DNA of 64,000 bases from Vanilla planifolia (GCA_023846275.1 CM043868.1:16091755-16155754), one strand, 5' to 3'. Shown: positions 12,151 through 23,623, counted from the first letter of the stretch. The notes: generated from the letters alone by a model not told the origin. A program made the numbers and translations.

Positions 12151-12924
12151 GCCTATGGATTAAGGATAATCAAGCCAGATGCTTTCGAATTGGATTATGG
12201 CTACAACTTTTGATTTCTGTCCTCCCTCCAAATCAATGAGCAATAGGCAATGATTTGAGCCCATTCAAGCAAGGTGCGTGACAGAGTAGCTTGGGAACAA
12301 TTGCAGCCCCAGAATGTTCATCAATGCCCTGTCGAGTCTTTCAAAAATTCTTAAGCCTTCCTACTTGTCGTTGCACCAAGTGAAGTTGTTTCCCACATAT
12401 CTTAAGTCCACTAGCTGCAGCTCGTGCAGGACATCCGAGAATTCCTGTTGTGCTCTTCCATATGTAAATTTCTTCCCCCCTTGCTTCTCGCTTTGCGACA
12501 TGATTAGATTGAGGTCACCAGCGACCATCATAGGACCTCCACTGCCAGCTAATCTCCTTAGAGTTTCCCAAACCTCTCTTCCCTTATAATTCTCCTTCAG
12601 GCCATACACCGCGTAGCACTTGACCTTGATCCCTTTCACTATGAGCTCAAAAGCCATCACATGTCTCGTCAACCCTATAAGCTTGATGTTCATCCATTCG
12701 CGCCACAACATGACGATTCCTCCCAACTTCCCTTCCGAAAGTTGTATCTCATAACTCCACTCTCTTCCTAGCAGGTAGTCTGCATCTTTCCTTGTGAAAC
12801 ATTGGACTCCCGTTTCCACAAGGGCCACCGCATCCATTGCTCATTCCCTAATAAATCTCTGCAGGTAAGTCCTAGACTTTTTATCCCGAATTCCTCTGAT
12901 ATTCCATACTGCTAGCTTGGTCAT
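12150..12924 (-). pseudogene. LINE ORF2 N-terminus: AP-type endonuclease
   Basis: ORF2 probably begins at an ATG at 12924: 'MTKLAVWNIRGI' is the usual start of plant LINE endonucleases. One in-frame stop follows at codon 28, after which the frame is open from 12837 to 12361 (158 residues). Motifs: 'ALVETGV' (family: LLETK), 'VAGDLNLIMS' (family: GDFN, here GDLN) and 'FTWCND' (family: FTW.n). Past a stop near 12361 the frame continues as 'FERLDRAL', 'FPSYSVTHL' and 'SNHCLLL', the last being the S-D-H motif with N in place of D. The family nicks target DNA to prime reverse transcription. This copy is inactive. Confidence 0.85.
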
Positions 12925-13199
12925 TTAAGGATTTAATATAGCCCATTTATCCGCCTCCACTAGATTCTCCCTGTAGCACAGAGGTGACCATGACCACAGA
13001 CACATGCATGCCCAATGCACGCACAAGTTGCACATTAAATAGCGTTCTCACCAATAACACAGATCAATAGCTACCCTTCTCCAAACACCGCCACCATGTG
13101 GCATCACCTCTCATGGGCTGCACACCCCAGCCCCTTGTGCTCCACCCACCACCAATGCAGCATGTAACACCACCACGTCTTTTGGCTCTCGTCCTCTCA

Positions 13200-15300
13200 T
13201 GGGCTGCACACCCCATCGGGAGACCATCTTTGCCGAATTACCTTAGCATAGCTCTGCCAACATTTATCCGACTCCCTCCTGCAAAGTTCTTTGCACCCCA
13301 CGATGTGCAGTACCATCATGATCCTTTCAGAGCTTACCATTGTCATTGTAATTGACATACTCCCATTCCAGCATCGACTTCTTCCCTCTAACATCAATCC
13401 CATGCTGCATTTGCATTTGACCCCTTCTCTCATTTCCACTTGAGCTAGAAGTGGTGGAGTAGTTCCCACCAGCCCTGTATCTTTAGGATACCCTCGCTTC
13501 CTGATTGGCTCCCTCCCTCTCGTATTTGATATGCTCTTCCTCCTATCATAGAAACCCATCCCTCCATCACCTCGTACAGATCCTTTTAACATCCCTTGTG
13601 AACTCTGCCCTCCATCATTGCCACCATAATTTCTCTACAAACTTATGGGTGGACACCGCCGCCATTGTTGCACCAGCATCCACAGTCCAAGGCTATCCAT
13701 CATCTTGTTATCCTCTGATTTATGCACTTGAGCCATTGGAGTTTCCTCTTTCTTTCGACCATAAGTTTCGTGGCTCAACAATCTCCCCCCATCAGATGCA
13801 GGCGCATTGAAAGTGCTCACCACAGCCCGTGCAAATAACTCTTGCTTGTGTGTTGCATGCACGCTTCCCTCATTGTGCACTTGCCCATCTTCCCGCTTAG
13901 AAGCATCGATCGTAGTCGGCGCCACCCTAATATCCTGCACAGGCACAGCGCCTCGAGTTCTCTCAGCTTTACATGGCTCCTTCAAACGACCCACATGCCC
14001 ATCCAAAGCACACGCGAAGCAGTCCCTTACATTCAAATGGCTGGTGAGTCATTCCCAATTCTCTGCTCAACCAAATCCCCCGCTTCAGAGGCTTTGATAG
14101 GTCCATTTTGATGTCGACTCTTACGTACGTAGCTCTCTGCATGTCCATAGTCCACCCATCAAGCAGTATTGGCTCACTAATTGACTTAGTAATCCACAAG
14201 ATGTTGCCACATCCCAGTAAATCAAGGAAAGCCCCGGGAAACGCAACCACACTTGGGCGCGCATAGCAAGCTGAGCTTTAGGCCCGAAATCAACAAACCA
14301 TAAATCCATCCGTATGGCTTGGCCAACAATTTGCCAAGGCCCTCCAAGCCACACCTCATTTCTGTCTTGAAAGGAATCGAAGTGTAGATAGAAACAGCTC
14401 TCAAACAAGTCAAGAATTTTGAAGCTTTTGAAATGTCCTCATCGTTTGTGCAGCACCTTCGCAATAACCAAAAAAAGGGGAGAGTGTCTCCATAGACCCG
14501 CCCTACCAAATCAAATTTGTGAAAATCTCTTCACCGCCGGCACGCTTCATTTGACATAGTGACAACTCCATTAGCAACACACTCAGTCAGCCTAGCAGCT
14601 CTCTCTGCAACATTAATAGCTGCCGGCTTGACAAATGGATTTAGGAGCCCATTAGAGACAATTGTCTTTGCAGTTAATGCCTCTTTAAAGCTTATCCTAT
14701 TCACGTGTGCCTCCTTACTTGCATCATTCAATGGAGCAGCATGATCTGCCATTCCAACACAACCGTGCGAGAGATTCGATGGCGCCTCCATCTGCGCACT
14801 GACCTCACTTGCCACCTCTATACTTTCATTTGTGCCTTCATCAACATCTACGCCGCTCAGTCTATGTGCAATGCCGCCCACCTCCGCGCAGGCGCCCCTC
14901 GCAAGTTGCTACAATGGCATAGCAGGGTTCCCAGAGTTTGCGTACTTCATAGCATTACCACTAAAAGAGGCAGCCGAGTCACTAGAAGTCTTAGTTCCAT
15001 GTTTTACATGGTTCTCATCCCCAATTCCTGCCTTTCCATTTACTAGGACTCTTTCCTCACTGTCAGCAATGGACTAAACCGAATCACTTGCTTCGTCCAC
15101 CCTCTCAGGAGAAATACTTGCAAGGTTTCTGAGTTTCTTATTGCTCTTCTTACCTCGCCATATTCCGGCTTGAGTCAAGATTTTTGCGGGAAGGGTGTTT
15201 TCCTCCGCAACGCAGCGTAACACTTTAATGCTGTTCCAGCATCGCCACCTAGTCCTCGAGATTCAAACTTTCAAATTTTAAAATTACGCGGCCACCCTCC
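13200..15300 (-). pseudogene. LINE ORF1 (DUF4283 and zinc knuckle), frame-shifted
   Basis: Spread over several minus-strand frames: 14531-14881 (N-terminal part with 'SFKEALTAKT'), 14222-14509, 14121-14408, 13969-14250, 13635-14036 and 13197-13592. The DUF4283 core is clear around 14,200-14,400 ('VWLGGPWQIVGQAIRMDLW', 'AQVWLRFPGLSLIYWD'), followed by 'VRVDIKMDLSKPLKRGIW' and a knuckle-like 'CFACALDGHVGRLKEPC'. At least three frameshifts separate these blocks. In plant LINEs this protein binds element RNA in the nucleoprotein particle. ORF2 begins about 270 bp downstream of the last ORF1 frame. Confidence 0.75.
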
Positions 15301-15357
15301 GTCTTCTTCAACGCACCCCTGAGCATGCAGATGAACCGAAGCCCTAGACCAGAGGAG

Positions 15358-15487
15358 TTGCTTAAATGTACCTGGTTTCCGTGCGCGCCATCTCATCCAG
15401 CATGTGAAGCCAAGTCCCAGGCGCGCCAACAAAGACCCCGCAGCAAGCGGGAAGATGGCAACGGCACCCGGTTATGATGGCGGGGAT
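15358..15487. repeat. 130-bp LINE flank, left copy
   Basis: The 130 bp directly outside LTR1 recurs at 28311-28440 directly outside LTR4, with one C/T difference. The first five bases (TTGCT) are shared with copia internal sequence at the junction near 28311, so unique identity starts at 15363. Confidence 0.95.
15483..15487. repeat. Copia target-site duplication GGGAT, left
   Basis: GGGAT lies immediately outside LTR1. The same five bases lie immediately before LTR4 (28436-28440) and after LTR4 (28789-28793). Five-base duplications are usual for copia elements. Confidence 0.9.
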
Positions 15488-15827
15488 TGTTAGGGTTTCG
15501 GTTTCGAAACCCTAAAGTTGAAGACAACAGAAAGCGGAACAGTGGAGAAAAAAATAAAATAAACTGCTGTATATATTCTTCTTATTAAATCGATAACAAT
15601 TACATGCTTAAATAGGGAAAAAACTCAATTAACAGAACCCACTAAAAACGCCACTAAGATGCCAACGCGCTAACCACGAAACCCATTAACCCAGCTGAAA
15701 TAGTGCAAAAACAGTTTGACCCGATTGACTGACCCATTGACTCGTTTGACTCGTTGACTGACCTGTTTGACTCGTTGACCGTCAAGTTTGACTCGTTGAC
15801 TATCAAGTTTGAATCAGATTTCTAACA
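15488..15827 (-). repeat. Copia LTR1 (3' LTR of copy A)
   Basis: 340 bp, TG...CA, with 6-bp inverted ends TGTTAG/CTAACA. U3 is at the high-coordinate end. A TATA-like run sits at about 15570-15576, with a second A/T-rich candidate near 15611. The inner edge abuts a polypurine tract. Confidence 0.97.
15716..15800 (-). promoter_or_regulatory. W-box cluster in U3 of LTR1 (9 x TTGAC)
   Basis: Nine TTGAC cores, each followed by C or T, lie in 85 bp of U3 upstream of the TATA-like sequences. TTGAC(C/T) is the WRKY-binding W-box. On the element's coding strand they read as (A/G)GTCAA. The cluster recurs at 20459-20543, 25202-25286 and 28677-28761. WRKY control is inference. Confidence 0.6.
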
Positions 15828-18800
15828 CTCCCCCTTGATTCAAACTTTACTACACCCAATTTATCTCGAAAATATTCAAATTTACTTCTTGGTAACTCTT
15901 TAGTCAACATGTCTGCAATCTGATCTTCAGTCCCAATGTATTGAAGTTTAATTTCTTCTTTCTCAATCAACTCCCTAATAAAATGCATTTGAATGTCGAT
16001 ATGCTTGGTTCTGTTGTGATGTACCGGATTTTTAGCAATTGCAATGGTTGATTGATTATCACAATAAATAGTAGTTGCTTGGTTCTGCTCTTGATTTATT
16101 TCGACTAGTAAACGCCTTAACCAGACTCCTTGACATGCTGCTGCGCATACTGCATTGTATTCTGCTTCTGATGTTGATAATGCAACAGTGGCCTGTTTCT
16201 TTGAACTCCAACTAATTGCATTGTTACCAAAAATAAATGTATGCCCAGATGTGCTTCTACGATCTTCAACACACCCAACCCAATCACTGTCACTGTATCC
16301 TACCAAAGATTGTGAATCTGATGTTGTAAACAAAAGTCCATGAGTATAAGTACCTGCAATGTATCTAAGAATTCTCTTTGCTGCACCAAGGTGTTGTTTT
16401 GTTGGATTTTGCATAAATCTTGAAATGACTCCAACTGAATATGAAATGTCAGGTCGAGTGTGAGTTAAATACATCAAACCTCCAACTATGCTTCTAAAAA
16501 GAGTAGGATCTGCTTCTTCAGTGCCATCATCTGTCATTAATTTTTCATTGGGATTCATTGGTGTTGGAACAGAAATGCAACCATCCAACCCAAATTTCTT
16601 CAAGAGATCACTCGCATACTTCCTTTGTGAAATGAATATGGTCCCTCTTTCTTGTTCTACTTCAAGCCCAAGAAAATAATGCATCTTGTCAAGATCAGTC
16701 ATTTCAAACTGCTGTAGCATGCACTGTCTAAATTGTTGAATCATCTCCTGACTTGTCCCCATGTAGATCATGTCATCTACATATAAGCACACAATTAGTA
16801 GACCTTCTAATCCCTTTCTTTTCACATACAAATTTGGCTCATTTTTGCTCTTTTCAAATCCAGATTTCAAAAAATGAGAGTCAATTTTGCTGTACCAAGC
16901 TCTTGGTGCCTGTTTTAAGCCATAAAGGGCTTTATTCAATTTGTATACCCAATCTTCTTTTCCTTTGACCTTGAAGCCTTTAGGTTGTTCAACATATACT
17001 TCCTCCATCAAATCACCATTAAGGAATGCTGATTTGACATCAAATTGATATACCTGTTGCTTTAATTGAGCTGCTAAAGCTAACAATAATCGAATGGTCT
17101 CAAACCTTGCAACAGGTGAGAATGTTTCTTCATAATCAATTCCATATTTTTGAGAGTAGCCCTTTGCAACTAATCTGGCTTTATGTTTTTGAATACTTCC
17201 ATCAGCTCCAAACTTTGTTTTATATACCCATTTTACTCCAATTATGTTTTGCCCTTGACGAGGTTCAATTATCTGCCATGTGTTATTCTGCTCTATTGCC
17301 AATAGCTCATTCTTCATTGCTTGCTGCCATTCTTTCTTCTCTACAGCTTCTTCAAATGTTGTTGGATCTGCAACATACAAGACTTGAGTTGTTTCATATA
17401 ACTCTTGTATTGTTCTTACTTTCATTGTAGGATAGTCAGGAGATTGAATTATGGGTGTCGAATCTGGACTACTGCTGGAGCCTAAAGTTTGTTGTTCAGA
17501 CTCATCCTGAATTGAGACTTCTATTGTGGCATCTTGTGTTTTCTCAGACCAATTCCAGCTTGCATTTTCATCAAACAGCACATTTCTGCTTATCACAAAC
17601 TTTTCATTTGTTGGGTTATACAACCTGTAGCCTTTGGATTGTATACAATACCCAATAAATATGCACTTTTCTGATTTTTGATCCAATTTACTTCTATTGT
17701 GTGAACTGAGCAAGCTATATGCAATGCAGCAAAAAACTTTAAGATGTCTCACACTTGGTCTCCTCTTAAACCATGCTTCAAAAGGAGTTTGATTTAACAC
17801 TGCTTTGGTTGGTGATATATTCAGAATGTATACCGCTGTTGCAACGGCTTCAGCCCAAAAATGATTTGGCAGCCCCTTCGATTTGAGCATGCTTCTAGCT
17901 AATTCCACAACTGTTCTATTCTTCCTTTCAGCAACACCATTATGTTCAGGAGTATATGGTGTAATCAACTGCTGTTGAATACCTTCTTGCTCACAATATT
18001 GCTTGAATTCTTTTGATTGGTACTCTCCCCCTCGATCTGATCTTAGCACCTTCAATTTCTTGCCAGTTTGCCTTTCAGTCATGTTTTTAAAATTTTTGAA
18101 CCATTCAAAAGTCTCACTTTTGTTTTTCAAAAAAAACACCCATTACATTCTGCTAAAATCATCAATAAATAATAGAAAATATCTACTATTTCCAAGAGAT
18201 GCAGTCTCCATTGGTCCACATAAATCTGTGTGAACTAATTCAAGCACTTGAGTTGCTCTAATTGCACGATGTTTAGGAAATGGTAGTTTGGTTTGTTTGC
18301 CATAAATACATCATTCACACAGACCAATTTCATGGATGTTTGGTAAACCAAATACCATATACTTTTGATGAAGTAATTGAAGTCCTTTAATATTTAGATG
18401 CCCATACCTGAGATGCCAAATCTCACTATGATTTGGTGATTTGACAGCCATCGCCTTCTCTTCTATGCTTGAAATCTCCAAAGGAAATAATTTGTTTGTT
18501 GCCATCTCTGACACAGCCATGATTTGTTGAGTAGCCTTGTTAGTAATAGTGCACTTCTTCTCTTCAAATATGACAGAATAATCACTGCTAATCAACTGTC
18601 CAATACTCAATAAATTCTGTGTTAGTTGGGGAACAAAATAAACATCATACAAGAACCTTGTATTGTGCTGACTGGTTTGAACTGCTATTATTCCTTTACC
18701 TTCAACTTGAATTACTTTATCATCTCCCAACTTCACTTTTAATTTGTGTGTTTCATCTAATTGACTGAACAAGTGCTTGAAACCTGTCATATGATTAGAA

Positions 18801-18880
18801 CAGCCGCTGTCCAAAAACCAAATTTTGCTGACGTCAAAATTATTTTCGGTTCTAGCCATGAAGACTTTATGTTGATCATT
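15803..18880 (-). pseudogene. Copia copy A: pol (protease, integrase, RT, RNase H)
   Basis: Domains in order along the minus strand: protease with 'FLDSGCSNHMTG' near 18,800; GAG-pre-integrase 'HLRYGHLNIKGLQLLH' near 18,400; integrase core with 'LRSDRGGEY' near 18,040 and 'PEHNGVAERKNR' near 17,930; RT with 'VKWVYKTK', 'KARLVAKGYSQ' and the catalytic 'YVDDMIYMG' near 16,770; RNase H with 'YSDSDWVGC' and 'LSTSEAEYNAV'. The pol frame reads through the polypurine tract and ends about 25 nt inside LTR1, a compact arrangement shared by all three copies. Broken, with only a few breaks. Confidence 0.93.
15828..15836 (-). other. Copia copy A polypurine tract
   Basis: Minus-strand AAGGGGGAG directly abuts the 3' LTR, the position of the plus-strand primer in LTR retrotransposons. 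It overlaps the last codons of pol (encoding S-R-G-S). Confidence 0.85.
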
Positions 18881-19876
18881 CTTTTCTTCCACAAAACTAG
18901 CCTGCTCTTCATCACGTTGCTTCTTGTAACAATCGGCTTGTACATGCCCGTACTTGTGACAGTAGTGGCATTCAACATTTTTCTTTGATTCAGCTCTTTG
19001 CTTTTGATAACACTCGGTCTGCCTATGCCCAAATCTGTGACAGTAAAAACACCCAATATTTTTTCCTGATTGTCCGTCGAATTGCTTTTTATTTTCAGCA
19101 AAACCTGGTTTATTTCCGGCTAAACCAGATTTTTCGGTCGAACCGAAGTTTCTTTTATTTTCGGTTGACCTTCCCCGTCCATTTTGACTTGAATTTCTGC
19201 CTCTTCCACGCGAGCTGCTGCTTGCACGGCTACCTGAGATCTCTCCTCTTGTATAGAAAGCTTTTGAATCATCCCTTTCTTCGGTTCTGTTGAGCCGAGA
19301 CTCGTGCGTCTGCAACGAACCCATCAGTTCATCGAATGTATACGTCGCAAGGTCCTTTGACTCCTCAATTGCAGCCACCACATGATCAAATTTCGGTGTC
19401 AAGCTTCGCAGGATTTTCGCCACCACTGTTTCTTCTGTTAGCTTCTCTCCATACGCCCGAATCTGATTCACAATAGCTGTTGCTCGTGATAGAAAATCTT
19501 GAACTGTTTCTCCTTGTTTCATGAAGAGCATTTCGAAATCCCTTCGCAACCCTTGCAGCTTGATTGCAATCACCCGTGAGCTTCCTTGAAACGCCATTTT
19601 CAGTGTTGTCCAAGCTTCGTTCGCCGAATTCGCTGCTGCAATTTTTGAAAACGTGGTTTCATGCATTGCTTGATGTATGATGTACAGCGCCTTTGCATCC
19701 TTTTATTGTGTATCCTGCGGATTCGCGTCTACATCAGGGAGACCATTCTCCACCAGATCCCACAAACCTTGTGATTTAAACAAGGTTTTCATTTTTAAGC
19801 TCCAGAATTCGTAATTTTCGCCCCTAAAAATTGGAATTCCCGGCAACGACATGCTATTTGTCACTGTGTCTACCAT
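18880..19876 (-). pseudogene. Copia copy A: gag
   Basis: Probable start ATG at 19876 ('MVDTVTNSMSLPGIPIFRG'), then a UBN2/DUF4219-type gag with 'GENYEFWSLKMKTLF' and 'GETVQDFLSRATAIVNQIR'. A basic Ser/Arg/Gly-rich linker follows, then two CX2CX4HX4C knuckles: 'CFYCHRFGHRQTEC' (about 19,010-19,055) and 'CHYCHKYGHVQADC' (about 18,925-18,970). Gag packages element RNA in virus-like particles in the cytoplasm. Paired knuckles are less common than one in plant copia gag. Broken. Confidence 0.88.
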
Positions 19877-20215
19877 AGCTTCCTTGCTGTTCTCACTGTG
19901 TGCCTTCGAAAAAATACCTCGCTCGTTGTCGTCTGTTCACGATTTCTTTCTCGCCGGAGCTTCCTCTGCAGAATCGACGTCCTCTTGCTCTCGGACCTCG
20001 TCGTTCTCCTCAGAATTCACCTCACAGCCTGCTCGTACAGCGTCGTCTGATTGGTTTCACTGTCACGCTACTCTGCCGTGGCCGTCGTTGACACTACCGT
20101 AAATTATCTCTCTTCACACGAGAGACGTGGACAAAATAACTGCTTCGTTGCTCTGCTGCTTCCTTCGAGCGCAGTCGTCGAAACAGAAATAAAATCTTGC
20201 TGCTGTAAACCCGAA
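19877..20215 (-). other. Copia copy A leader (5' untranslated)
   Basis: About 340 bp between the PBS and the likely gag start. GC is higher than in pol. Short open frames on the opposite strand here have no family resemblance and are taken as chance. Confidence 0.6.
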
Positions 20216-20227
20216 GCTCTGATACCA
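20216..20227 (-). other. Copia copy A primer-binding site (tRNA-iMet)
   Basis: Minus-strand TGGTATCAGAGC, complementary to the 3' end of plant initiator tRNA-Met including CCA, lies three bases inside the 5' LTR. This is the standard PBS of plant copia elements. Confidence 0.95.
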
Positions 20228-20230
20228 ATT

Positions 20231-20570
20231 TGTTAGGGTTTCGGTTTCGAAACCCTAAAGTTGAAGACAACAGAAAGCGGAACAGTGGAGAAAAAAATAA
20301 AATAAACTGCTGTATATATTCTTCTTATCAAATCGATAACAATTACATGCTTAAATAGGGAAAAAACTCAATTAACAGAACCCACTAAAAACGCCACTAA
20401 GATGCCAACGCGCTAACCACGAAACCCATTAACCCAGCTGAAATAGTGCAAAAACAGTTTGACCCGGTTGACTGACCCATTGACTCGTTTGACTCGTTGA
20501 CTGACCTGTTTGACTCGTTGACCGTCAAGTTTGACTCGTTGACTATCAAGTTTGAATCAGATTTCTAACA
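20231..20570 (-). repeat. Copia LTR2, shared by copies A and B
   Basis: 340 bp, exactly 4,743 bp after LTR1, TGTTAG...CTAACA. It serves as 5' LTR of copy A and 3' LTR of copy B, with no target duplication at either edge. That is expected if the array grew by recombination between LTRs rather than by insertion. Two differences from LTR1 were seen. Confidence 0.97.
20459..20543 (-). promoter_or_regulatory. W-box cluster in U3 of LTR2
   Basis: Same nine TTGAC cores as in LTR1, at identical spacing. Confidence 0.6.
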
Positions 20571-23500
20571 CTCCCCCTTGATTCAAACTTTACTACACCC
20601 AATTTATCTCGAAAATATTCAAATTTACTTCTTGGTAACTCTTTAGTCAACATGTCTGCAATCTGATCTTCAGTCCCAATGTATTGAAGTTTAATTTCTT
20701 CTTTCTCAATCAACTCCCTAATAAAATGCATTTGAATGTCGATATGCTTGGTTCTGTTGTGATGTACCGGATTTTTAGCAATTGCAATGGTTGATTGATT
20801 ATCACAATAAATAGTAGTTGCTTGGTTCTGCTCTTGATTTATTTCGACTAGTAAACGCCTTAACCAGACTCCTTGACATGCTGCTGCGCATACTGCATTG
20901 TATTCTGCTTCTGATGTTGATAATGCAACAGTGGCCTGTTTCTTTGAACTCCAACTAATTGCATTGTTACCAAAAATAAATGTATGCCCAGATGTGCTTC
21001 TACGATCTTCAACACACCCAACCCAATCACTGTCACTGTATCCTACCAAAGATTGTGAATCTGATGTTGTAAACAAAAGTCCATGAGTATAAGTACCTGC
21101 AATGTATCTAAGAATTCTCTTTGCTGCACCAAGGTGTTGTTTTGTTGGATTTTGCATAAATCTTGAAATGACTCCAACTGAATATGAAATGTCAGGTCGA
21201 GCGTGAGTTAAATACATCAAACCTCCAACTATGCTTCTAAAAAGAGTAGGATCTGCTTCTTCAGTGCCATCATCTGTCATTAATTTTTCATTGGGATTCA
21301 TTGGTGTTGGAACAGAAATGCAACCATCCAACCCAAATTTCTTCAAGAGATCACTCGCATACTTCCTTTGTGAAATGAATATGGTCCCTCTTTCTTGTTC
21401 TACTTCAAGCTCAAGAAAATAATGCATCTTGTCAAGATCAGTCATTTCAAACTGCTGTAGCATGCACTGTCTAAATTGTTGAATCATCTCCTGACTTGTC
21501 CCCATGTAGATCATGTCATCTACATATAAGCACACAATTAATAGACCTTCTAATCCCTTTCTTTTCACATACAAATTTGGCTCATTTTTGCTCTTTTCAA
21601 ATCCAGATTTCAAAAAATGAGATTCAATTTTGCTGTACCAAGCTCTTGGTGCCTGTTTTAAGCCATAAAGGGCTTTATTCAATTTGTATACCCAATCTTC
21701 TTTTCCTTTGACCTTGAAGCCTTTAGGTTGTTCAACATATACTTCCTCCATCAAATCACCATTAAGGAATGCTGATTTGACATCAAATTGATATACCTAT
21801 TGCTTTAATTGAGCTGCTAAAGCTAACAATAATCGAATGGTCTCAAACCTTGCAACAGGTGAGAATGTTTCTTCATAATCAATTCCATATTTTTGAGAGT
21901 AGCCCTTTGCAACTAATCTGGCTTTATGTTTTTGAATACTTCCATCAGCTCCAAACTTTGTTTTATATACCCATTTTACTCCAATTATGTTTTGCCCTTG
22001 ACGAGGTTCAATTATCTGCCATGTGTTATTCTGCTCTATTGCCAATAGCTCATTCTTCATTGCTTGCTGCCATTCTTTCTTCTCTACAGCTTCTTCAAAT
22101 GTTGTTGGATCTGCAACATACAAGACTTGAGTTGTTTCATATAACTCTTGTATTGTTCTTACTTTCATTGTAGGATAGTCAGGAGATTGAATTATGGGTG
22201 TCGAATCTGGACTACTGCTGGAGCCTAAAGTTTGTTGTTCAGACTCATCCTGAATTGAGACTTCTATTGTGGCATCTTGTGTTTTCTCAGACCAATTCCA
22301 GCTTGCATTTTCATCAAACAGCACATTTCTGCTTATCACAAACTTTTCATTTGTTGGGTTATACAACCTGTAGCCTTTGGATTGTATACAATACCCAATA
22401 AATATGCACTTTTCTGATTTTTGATCCAATTTACTTCTATTGTGTGAACTGAGCAAGCTATATGCAATGCAGCAAAAAACTTTAAGATGTCTCACACTTG
22501 GTCTCCTCTTAAACCATGCTTCAAAAGGAGTTTGATTTAACACTGCTTTGGTTGGTGATATATTCAGAATGTATACCGCTGTTGCAACGGCTTCAGCCCA
22601 AAAATGATTTGGCAGCCCCTTCGATTTGAGCATGCTTCTAGCTAATTCCACAACTGTTCTATTCTTCCTTTCAGCAACACCATTATGTTCAGGAGTATAT
22701 GGTGTAATCAACTGCTGTTGAATACCTTCTTGCTCACAATATTGCTTGAATTCTTTTGATTGGTACTCTCCCCCTCGATCTGATCTTAGCACCTTCAATT
22801 TCTTGCCAGTTTGCCTTTCAGTCATGTTTTTAAAATTTTTGAACCATTCAAAAGTCTCACTTTTGTTTTTCAAAAAAAACACCCATTACATTCTGCTAAA
22901 ATCATCAATAAATAATAGAAAATATCTACTATTTCCAAGAGATGCAGTCTCCATTGGTCCACATAAATCTGTGTGAACTAATTCAAGCACTTGAGTTGCT
23001 CTAATTGCACGATGTTTAGGAAATGGTAGTTTGGTTTGTTTGCCATAAATACATCATTCACACAGACCAATTTCATGGATGTTTGGTAAACCAAATACCA
23101 TATACTTTTGATGAAGTAATTGAAGTCCTTTAATATTTAGATGCCCATACCTGAGATGCCAAATCTCACTATGATTTGGTGATTTGACAGCCATCGCCTT
23201 CTCTTCTATGCTTGAAATCTCCAAAGGAAATAATTTGTTTGTTGCCATCTCTGACACAGCCATGATTTGTTGAGTAGCCTTGTTAGTAATAGTGCACTTC
23301 TTCTCTTCAAATATGACAGAATAATCACTGCTAATCAACTGTCCAATACTCAATAAATTCTGTGTTAGTTGGGGAACAAAATAAACATCATACAAGAACC
23401 TTGTATTGTGCTGACTGGTTTGAACTGCTATTATTCCTTTACCTTCAACTTGAATTACTTTATCATCTCCCAACTTCACTTTTAATTTGTGTGTTTCATC

Positions 23501-23623
23501 TAATTGACTGAACAAGTGCTTGAAACCTGTCATATGATTAGAACAGCCGCTGTCCAAAAACCAAATTTTGCTGACGTCAAAATTATTTTCGGTTCTAGCC
23601 ATGAAGACTTTATGTTGATCATT
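20546..23623 (-). pseudogene. Copia copy B: pol
   Basis: Same domain order and motifs as copy A pol, displaced by 4,743 bp: protease DSG near 23,545, integrase 'LRSDRGGEY' near 22,780, RT 'YVDDMIYMG' near 21,515, RNase H 'LSTSEAEYNAV' near 20,900. Broken, with slightly more breaks than copy A. Confidence 0.92.
20571..20579 (-). other. Copia copy B polypurine tract
   Basis: AAGGGGGAG on the minus strand, abutting LTR2. Confidence 0.85.

Larger units (their letters stand above)
10148..15487 (-). mobile_element. Plant LINE (non-LTR retrotransposon), main part
   Basis: A GC-richer block with sharp composition change at its left edge. In minus-strand order it holds ORF1 (DUF4283 plus zinc knuckle), an endonuclease, an EN-RT linker, a post-RT region, a zf-RVT zinc-binding domain and an RNase H. 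A short poly-T run at 10149-10157 on the plus strand marks the likely 3' poly(A) end. The reverse transcriptase core is absent. The copia array interrupts it at 15487; the upstream part probably resumes at 28789. I could not find a target-site duplication for the LINE. Domain order and the C-terminal zf-RVT plus RNase H fit plant L1-type LINEs. Confidence 0.88.
15488..20570 (-). mobile_element. Ty1/copia element, copy A
   Basis: A minus-strand element with LTR2 (20231-20570) as 5' LTR and LTR1 (15488-15827) as 3' LTR, each 340 bp with TGTTAG...CTAACA ends. Internal parts in order: PBS, leader, gag with two zinc knuckles, protease, integrase, RT and RNase H. The integrase-before-RT order is diagnostic of Ty1/copia. 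It is nearly intact in length but broken, with about three breaks. It is very similar to copy B, with roughly eight differences seen over 4.7 kb, and recent. It shares LTR2 with copy B. Confidence 0.95.

Noticed and set aside
10176-15077. Plus-strand frames across the LINE (for example 10,717-11,025, 12,314-12,589, 14,705-15,046)
   Set aside because: Opposite-strand shadows of the LINE ORFs; the minus-strand frames carry the domain motifs.
15716-15800. Regular TTGACTCG repeats considered as a CRISPR-like or satellite array
   Set aside because: Units are only 8-11 bp, lie wholly inside LTR U3 and repeat with the LTR; a promoter repeat explains them.
17107-17430. Plus-strand frames inside the copia copies (also 16,155-16,343, 18,985-19,293 and their repeats at +4,743 and +9,486)
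   Set aside because: Antisense shadows of gag and pol; repeated only because the element is repeated.
20216-20227. Match to initiator tRNA-Met considered as a tRNA gene
   Set aside because: Only the 12 bases complementary to the tRNA 3' end are present, exactly at the PBS position.
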